DNA of 64,000 bases, taken from Actinomycetes bacterium. Its GTDB lineage: Bacteria > Actinomycetota > Actinomycetes > Nanopelagicales > Nanopelagicaceae. Of the stretch, positions 59,219 to 64,000 are shown one piece after another. A model generated the notes under the pieces. It ran no database searches and was not told where the DNA came from. It was given only the letters and a program-made list of their open reading frames with translations. Location of the stretch: contig BJFT01000001.1 in assembly GCA_014190015.1 (NCBI GenBank), positions 1-64,000 of the forward strand, read 5' to 3'. A program made the translations under genes and the position numbers. The number at the start of each line of letters is the position of its first letter. The first letter of the stretch is position 1.

Positions 59219-59313
59219 GCCTGCCTTCTTTCGATTTCATATATTCGCTATAAATGCGAGATACTTATCCCTTACAGAACGCTCTTCGATTTACTTCCCT
59301 AAGGAGTCCCCAG

Positions 59314-59493
59314 ATGGCAGCTATGAAACCCCGCACTGGTGATGGTCCTATGGAGGTCACAAAGGAGGCTCGCTCACTCGTGATGCGTATTCCACTAGAA
59401 GGCGGCGGTCGACTCGTAGTTGAAATGAATGCAGAGGAAGCAAATAATCTCAGCGCTGCATTACATGCCGCAGTTTCCCTCGTTAAGAAATAG
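59314..59493 (+). CDS. DUF3117 protein
   Basis: This is a 59-residue actinobacterial protein of unknown function. The core MKPRTGDGPMEVTKEARSL with RIPLEGGGRLVVEMNAEEA is highly conserved in DUF3117. AAGGAG seven bases upstream fixes the ATG at 59314; the longer open frame from 59254 is not used. The terminator stem begins in its last two codons. Confidence 0.9.
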   Translation: MAAMKPRTGDGPMEVTKEARSLVMRIPLEGGGRLVVEMNAEEANNLSAALHAAVSLVKK

Positions 59494-59513
59494 AGCGCAT
59501 TTCTTCCTTTTTT
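59485..59513 (+). terminator. Intrinsic terminator overlapping the DUF3117 stop
   Basis: AAGAAAT (59485-59491) and ATTTCTT (59499-59505) form a 7-bp A/T-rich stem with a seven-base loop, followed by CC and six T's. The left arm includes the final codons and the first base of the stop codon. Confidence 0.7.
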
Positions 59514-59516
59514 AGT

Positions 59517-59522
59517 TAGCCT
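59517..59522 (+). promoter_or_regulatory. Leaderless -10 box for pepA
   Basis: TAGCCT is exactly seven bases before the pepA ATG, right after the T-run of the DUF3117 terminator. Confidence 0.55.
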
Positions 59523-59529
59523 TTGCGCT

Positions 59530-61011
59530 ATGCCTTACGCCCAACTCTCAAGCATTTCTTCTCGCGTTGAAGATATTGTCAGCGCAGATGCCATCGCAGT
59601 TGGTTTCGTTAAGTCCGAAGAAGATGGATATGAATTAGTTGGCGCCATAGACGCCATAGCCTCCATAGAGAAATTCTTCGACGTAGACCTCATTGATGAA
59701 ATTTCTTTTTTTCAACCAGCAGGCAAGCCAGGTGAAATTCTTGAAATCCCTATTAGTCAAAAAGCTACAAAAGCAGATCGAGTATTTGTCATCGGACTTG
59801 GAGATCAGAGCACGCAATCACATCGCCTTGCTGCAGCTAGTTTGGGTAGAAAACTTCGTGGCAAAAAAATCAATGTCTCAAATTTGCTTGCAACTCAAAG
59901 CCACGATATTCGTGCACATGCAATCTCCTCCGTATTAGGTTCGTACACGTGGACACTTAAGAGTGATGCCAAGACTGATCAGCCAACATTTAATATTGTG
60001 TGCAAGAGTGAAAAAATAATTGATGAAGCTGCAGTCATTGCTAATGCCGTCTGTCGCGCTCGCGATTTAGTACACACCCCTTCTAATATTAAAAATCCGC
60101 TGTGGATGGCGCAGCAAGCGCAGAAGATTGCACAGGAAGGCAAGCTCACCATCAAAGTTCTGGCTGGAAAAGATCTTGCTCAATTTGGTGGTTTAAGAGC
60201 GGTAGGAAATTCATCTCCAAAGCCTGGCCCTAGATTCATTCAAATTTCTTACTCTCCCAAGGCTACGGGAAAGAAAATCCCACACGTTGTTTTAGTTGGT
60301 AAAGGAATTACTTTTGATACGGGCGGAGTTTCACTCAAACGTCCTTACGATTTAATGACCGCTATGAAGAGTGACATGGCTGGAGCATCTGCTGTTCTCA
60401 ACGTTGTGGGAGCGCTACCAGAATTAAAGCCACGCGTTAAAGTAACTGCGTTATTGATGTGTGCAGAAAATGCACTCTCTGGCACTTCACAAAGACCAAG
60501 TGATGTAATTACTCATTACGGTGGAACAACTGTAGAAGTTTTAGATACTGATGCAGAAGGTCGTTTAGTTTTAGCAGATGGATTGGCTTACGCCGATGCA
60601 AAGCTTGATCCAGATTATTTGCTGGATATTGCAACACTGACCGGCTCAGCAACACTAGGACTGGGTCGCCAATATGGGGCTATGTATACCCGTGACACCA
60701 AATTAGCTTCTCAACTAGTTGCAGCAGGTGAATCCTCCGGTGATCGCCTCTGGCACATGCCGCTAATTGATGACTACCAAGATTCACTCGAAAGTGACAT
60801 CGCCGACTTTAATCACACTGCAGATAAAGGTGATTACTCCGCAGGTTCTGTAACCGCCGCGTTGTTTCTAGAGAAATTTACAGGCAAAAGAAAATGGGTT
60901 CACTTAGATGTTGCAGGAACAGCTCGAAGTGAAAGTGATGCTGGAGAATCTCCTAAAGGTGGAACTGGCTTCGGTGTTCGTTTGCTAATTGATTGGATTA
61001 TGAGTTTATGA
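59530..61011 (+). CDS. pepA: Leucyl aminopeptidase PepA (M17)
   Basis: This is a 493-residue M17 metallo-aminopeptidase. Metal and catalytic residues appear in LVGKGITFDTGGVSLK (Lys, Asp), MKSDMAGASAVL (Asp) and LDTDAEGRLVLADGL (Asp, Glu, Arg). The N-terminal macro-like domain covers residues 1 to about 170. It overlaps the O-methyltransferase by four bases (ATGA). Confidence 0.95.
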   Translation: MPYAQLSSISSRVEDIVSADAIAVGFVKSEEDGYELVGAIDAIASIEKFFDVDLIDEISFFQPAGKPGEILEIPISQKATKADRVFVIGLGDQSTQSHRLAAASLGRKLRGKKINVSNLLATQSHDIRAHAISSVLGSYTWTLKSDAKTDQPTFNIVCKSEKIIDEAAVIANAVCRARDLVHTPSNIKNPLWMAQQAQKIAQEGKLTIKVLAGKDLAQFGGLRAVGNSSPKPGPRFIQISYSPKATGKKIPHVVLVGKGITFDTGGVSLKRPYDLMTAMKSDMAGASAVLNVVGALPELKPRVKVTALLMCAENALSGTSQRPSDVITHYGGTTVEVLDTDAEGRLVLADGLAYADAKLDPDYLLDIATLTGSATLGLGRQYGAMYTRDTKLASQLVAAGESSGDRLWHMPLIDDYQDSLESDIADFNHTADKGDYSAGSVTAALFLEKFTGKRKWVHLDVAGTARSESDAGESPKGGTGFGVRLLIDWIMSL

Positions 61012-61637
61012 TGAGAATAGATCCACACGCATATGCTGAAAACTTTATTCTTGAAGATGAATTTCAAATTCGCGCACGTGCGCGTGGTGCAGAAGTTGGC
61101 GCCAATGATGCGACAACAGGTGTTGGCTCATACCTTCGCGCACTTGCACATCAACTCTCTGCTCAATCAGTAGTTGAAGTTGGAACAGGCTCTGGAGTAG
61201 GTAGCCTCTGGATTTTAAGTGGAATGATCACAAGCGGCACGCTCACTTCAATTGATGATGAGACTGAACACTCGCGTATCGCCAGAATTGCAATGCAAGA
61301 TGCGGATATTGCACCATCTCGATATCGACTCATTACAAATTCAATTATGGATGTTATGACCAAGTTAACTGATCGCGCGTATGACCTAGTTGTTCTGCGA
61401 CACAATCCAGAGGATCTGACATACACAATTGAAGAAGCTCATCGCATTTTGCGAAGCGGTGGCGTCATGGTTATCGACGGATTTTTTGGCGGTGGCAAAG
61501 TGAGCGATCCTTCACAGAGAGATCCGCGAACAATTGCACTGCGTGAAGCTGGAAAGAGCGTTAAAGGTGCCACGGATCTGTGGGTAAGCACACTCATCAC
61601 AGTTGGTGATGGTTTGTTAATCGCAACAAAGTTGTAG
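61008..61637 (+). CDS. O-methyltransferase (class I SAM-dependent)
   Basis: This is a 209-residue methyltransferase with the SAM motif SVVEVGTGSGVGSLWIL and LTSIDDETEH, of the family to which catechol O-methyltransferase-like and Rv1220c proteins belong. The frame is open from 60993; the ATG at 61008 gives the four-base overlap with pepA. In Mycobacterium the homologue stands next to sigE, rseA and htrA; here htrA follows directly. Substrate unknown. Confidence 0.88.
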   Translation: MMRIDPHAYAENFILEDEFQIRARARGAEVGANDATTGVGSYLRALAHQLSAQSVVEVGTGSGVGSLWILSGMITSGTLTSIDDETEHSRIARIAMQDADIAPSRYRLITNSIMDVMTKLTDRAYDLVVLRHNPEDLTYTIEEAHRILRSGGVMVIDGFFGGGKVSDPSQRDPRTIALREAGKSVKGATDLWVSTLITVGDGLLIATKL

Positions 61638-61650
61638 CAAGATAAGCGCC

Positions 61651-62784
61651 ATGAAGTTTCGTACTCGCAAAACCAAAGCACACTCAGATGCACCATGGTG
61701 GAACTCGCAAGATTTTCCACGATCCAATAAAGGTGTGACTCCAGGTGCTGTTGTCGTCTTGGCAATCATCGCTGGAATTGTTGGGGGAGCGCTAGGCGTA
61801 AATGCTTCAGGAGGTTTTTTTGGCGGCAAAGCCAATTTAGTTTCAGCTTCAAATTCAATCGAACGCAAGCCAGATTCCGTTGCAGGATTAGCAAATCGAG
61901 TTCTGCCATCAGTGGTTTCTATAACAACAGAAGCTGGTAGTTCTGGTTCAGGTTTCATTATTGACAGTTCAGGTTTCATTCTTACAAATAACCATGTTGT
62001 AGAAGAAGCCGCACTCGCGAAAGCCAAGATAATTGTCACACTCAATAACGGTGAGGATTTTGAAAGCACGATTGTCGGCCGGGACTCCTCATATGATTTA
62101 GCCGTACTGAAAATTATGGCAACAGGCTTACCTGCTCTTCAATTTGGAGACAGTGACAAAGTTGCCGTCGGAGATTCAGTCATTGCCGTAGGTTCACCAC
62201 TTGGCTTATCTGGAACGGTGACACTTGGAATCATTAGCGCAAAAGACAGAGCAGTAACTGCAGGTGGATCGGCAGGTGAAAGCTCATTCATTAATGCGCT
62301 GCAAACAGATGCTGCAATTAATCCGGGAAATTCTGGTGGACCATTAATTGATACGACCGGAGCAGTTATTGGAGTTAACTCCGCAATTGCAACACTGAGC
62401 GGATCATTAAATTCACAAGCAGGATCAATTGGATTAGGTTTTGCAATTCCAATTAATCAAGCAAGAAAAACAGCAGATCAACTAATCACAACTGGCAAAG
62501 CTTCTTATCCAGTAATGGGTGTTTCAATCGATATGAATTTTGCTGGACCTGGTGCCAAAGTCACCACAGCAGATGGAGCAATTCTTCCCGGGGGACCTGC
62601 GCAAAAAGCTGGCATCAAACCAGGAGATTTGATCATTGAATTTGGCGGAAAAGCTATTAACAATCCTGATGAACTCATCGTTGCTATCCGAGCCAGAAAT
62701 ATTGGAGACCGCGTTGAAGTTAAGTACAAACGTGGCAGCAGTACACGGTCAACGACTGTCACGTTGACTGCTGGCAAGAACTAA
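61651..62784 (+). CDS. HtrA/DegP-like membrane-anchored serine protease
   Basis: This is a 377-residue protein with an N-terminal membrane anchor (residues 30-52, GAVVVLAIIAGIVGGALGV). The trypsin-like domain has catalytic His in LTNNHVVEEA, Asp in SSYDLAVLKI and Ser in NPGNSGGPLID. A single PDZ domain ends the chain (AGIKPGDLIIEFGGKAI). It lies between the O-methyltransferase and tatB, matching Rv1223. Probably handles misfolded envelope proteins. Confidence 0.94.
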   Translation: MKFRTRKTKAHSDAPWWNSQDFPRSNKGVTPGAVVVLAIIAGIVGGALGVNASGGFFGGKANLVSASNSIERKPDSVAGLANRVLPSVVSITTEAGSSGSGFIIDSSGFILTNNHVVEEAALAKAKIIVTLNNGEDFESTIVGRDSSYDLAVLKIMATGLPALQFGDSDKVAVGDSVIAVGSPLGLSGTVTLGIISAKDRAVTAGGSAGESSFINALQTDAAINPGNSGGPLIDTTGAVIGVNSAIATLSGSLNSQAGSIGLGFAIPINQARKTADQLITTGKASYPVMGVSIDMNFAGPGAKVTTADGAILPGGPAQKAGIKPGDLIIEFGGKAINNPDELIVAIRARNIGDRVEVKYKRGSSTRSTTVTLTAGKN

Positions 62785-62798
62785 TCCACGGCACGCAC

Positions 62799-62804
62799 TA
62801 GGCT
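62799..62804 (+). promoter_or_regulatory. Leaderless -10 box for tatB
   Basis: TAGGCT lies six bases before the ATG of tatB at 62811; no Shine-Dalgarno is present. Confidence 0.55.
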
Positions 62805-62810
62805 TACAAC

Positions 62811-63110
62811 ATGATTTTCGGTATTGGACCAGGTGAATTCCTTGGCTTAGCCGTACTTGCAATTTTCTTTGTTGGACCAGAGCGTTTACCTAAGTTCTCC
62901 TCAGATGCAGCAAAATTTCTCAAGAAGGTAAAAAATCTAGCAAATACTGCAACTTCAGAACTTCGTGAAAATCTAGGACCTGGATTCGAAAACTTACAGC
63001 CATCTGATCTGAATCCAAAGACATTCATTAAGAAACAATTAGCAGGCACTCTTGATGAAGAAAAGCCTCGCAATGCAGTAAAACCAAAGATTGATCCAGA
63101 TTTACTATGA
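62811..63110 (+). CDS. tatB: Twin-arginine translocase subunit TatB
   Basis: This 99-residue protein has the TatA/B fold: an N-terminal transmembrane helix (LGLAVLAIFFVGPERLP, with the FxGPERLP hinge of TatB), then an amphipathic helix (KFSSDAAKFLKKVKNLANT) and a charged tail. The GPERLP motif and the position between htrA and mrp, as in Mycobacterium (Rv1224), support TatB rather than TatA. tatA and tatC are not in the window. It overlaps mrp by four bases. Confidence 0.92.
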   Translation: MIFGIGPGEFLGLAVLAIFFVGPERLPKFSSDAAKFLKKVKNLANTATSELRENLGPGFENLQPSDLNPKTFIKKQLAGTLDEEKPRNAVKPKIDPDLL

Positions 63111-64000
63111 CCGTTATTGAATCGATTCATGCAGCTTTAGCAACTGTAGAAGATCCAGAAATTCATCGACCTTTACCTGATTTAGGGATGGTTGAGTCTG
63201 TAGAAGCAGATGGTGGCGTTGCCCGCCTAAAGATTTTGCTAACAATTTCTGGATGCCCTATGCAAGATAGGTTGCGCACCGACATCACAAAAGCTGTCAT
63301 GAGCGTAGAAACAATTTCATCCGTTGAAATTTCATTTGGGGTTATGAATGAAGAACAACGCGGCAATTTGAAATCCTTATTACGTAATGGGCGAGAAAAA
63401 ATCATTCCATTTGCACAACCAGAATCACTTACTCGTGTAATCGGTATTGCATCTGGAAAAGGTGGAGTTGGAAAATCATCCCTTACGGTTAATTTAGCCG
63501 TAGCCGCTGCACAAAAAGGTCTGCGAGTAGGAATTTTAGATGCAGACGTTTATGGACACTCAGTTCCACGATTGATGGGATTAATTGGACAGCGCCCAAC
63601 AGCGATTGATCAGATGTTTATTCCACTTGAGTCGTACGGTGTAAAAGTTGTTTCAATGGAGATGTTCAAACCAGAACGATCAGATGCGGTTGCCTACCGT
63701 GGCCCTCTTCTGCACAAAGTTTTAGAACAATTACTATCCGATGCATACTGGGGAGATTTAGATTTGCTTCTCATTGATTTACCGCCAGGTACTGGCGATC
63801 TTGCAATTTCTTTAGGTCAACTCATTCCTGGCTCAGAAATACTTGTTGTAACAACACCACAAGTTGCTGCAGCTGAAGTTGCAGAACGGGCAGGACGTAT
63901 TGCACATCAGATTAAGCAGCACCTAGTCGGCGTAATTGAAAACATGTCTGATTTTCCTTGCCCACATTGCAGCGACACGATTTCTTTATTTGGTTCAGGT
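63107..64000 (+). CDS. mrp: Mrp/ApbC iron-sulfur carrier ATPase (3' end outside window)
   Basis: The open frame starts at the ATG overlapping the tatB stop and runs to the end of the window (298 codons). Residues 1 to about 85 are a MIP18/DUF59 domain (ATVEDPEIHRPLPDLGMV, SGCPMQDRL). A P-loop ATPase domain follows with the deviant Walker A SGKGGVGKSS, LDADVYGHSVPR and LLIDLPPGTGD. Near the window end ENMSDFPCPHC holds the CxxC that binds a bridging Fe-S cluster. This is the form of Mrp common in Actinobacteria. Confidence 0.93.
   Translation, partial: MTVIESIHAALATVEDPEIHRPLPDLGMVESVEADGGVARLKILLTISGCPMQDRLRTDITKAVMSVETISSVEISFGVMNEEQRGNLKSLLRNGREKIIPFAQPESLTRVIGIASGKGGVGKSSLTVNLAVAAAQKGLRVGILDADVYGHSVPRLMGLIGQRPTAIDQMFIPLESYGVKVVSMEMFKPERSDAVAYRGPLLHKVLEQLLSDAYWGDLDLLLIDLPPGTGDLAISLGQLIPGSEILVVTTPQVAAAEVAERAGRIAHQIKQHLVGVIENMSDFPCPHCSDTISLFGSG

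Noticed and set aside
59254..59313. Longer start for the DUF3117 protein
   Set aside because: AAGGAG seven bases before the ATG at 59314 and the family N-terminus fix the shorter form.

Overview
The window is a densely packed chromosomal segment of a low-to-moderate GC, free-living actinobacterium. Lineage markers are a WhiB3/WhiD-type regulator, an acyl-CoA carboxylase epsilon subunit, DUF3017, DUF3117 and PerM/DUF6350 proteins, the actinobacterial form of DapD, and several gene orders that match Mycobacterium: tsaE-tsaB-rimI-tsaD-groES-groEL/whiB, guaB-guaB3-guaA, sucC-sucD-perM-purN-purH, folD-DUF3017, and dapD-LOG ... O-methyltransferase-htrA-tatB-mrp. Small proteins, overlapping genes, almost no intergenic DNA and an AT-leaning composition fit a streamlined planktonic actinobacterium such as the freshwater acI group (Nanopelagicales). 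That placement is an inference; no rRNA gene is present to settle it. I found no rRNA, tRNA, CRISPR array, insertion sequence or prophage, and no gap over 300 bases without a gene.

Layout. 1-12.2 kb: end of a probable alpha/beta hydrolase, the t6A tRNA-modification operon, CIRCE-controlled groES-groEL, whiB, a MerR/B12-like regulator, guanine nucleotide synthesis (a CBS-less guaB, guaB3, guaA), a secreted cyclophilin and a PIG-L deacetylase. 12.2-27 kb: UvrD/PcrA helicase, succinyl-CoA synthetase, purN-purH, folD, malate and isocitrate dehydrogenases, an S51 peptidase, an orphan ABC ATPase, a CorC/HlyC protein and trpS. 27-48 kb: a nucleoside uptake and catabolism island. The plus-strand operon is bmpA-ABC ATPase-two permeases-cdd-deoA-add-cytochrome P450. 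A divergent ribokinase / nucleoside hydrolase pair follows. A nine-gene minus-strand operon runs pccB-accE-maf-accA-punA-phosphopentomutase-deoC-ALDH-ALDH-like. 48-57 kb: birA, purK-purE, and cell-envelope genes (UDP-glucose dehydrogenase, LCP ligase, glycosyltransferase, polysaccharide ABC exporter, SpoIID-like protein). 57-64 kb: dapD, LOG, a mini sigma-region-4 protein, DUF3117, pepA, O-methyltransferase, htrA, tatB and the start of mrp.

How the genes work together. The island imports nucleosides, deaminates and phosphorolyses them, and channels ribose and deoxyribose phosphates through the mutase and DeoC to glyceraldehyde-3-phosphate and acetaldehyde. An unusual two-gene aldehyde dehydrogenase and an acyl-CoA carboxylase lie in the same transcription unit.

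The most striking non-coding signal is a promoter grammar. Many genes start exactly 6 or 7 nt after a TANNNT box, which implies leaderless mRNAs, and every tightly spaced divergent gene pair has two such boxes back to back or overlapping. In the pccB/birA pair one 7-bp element serves both strands.
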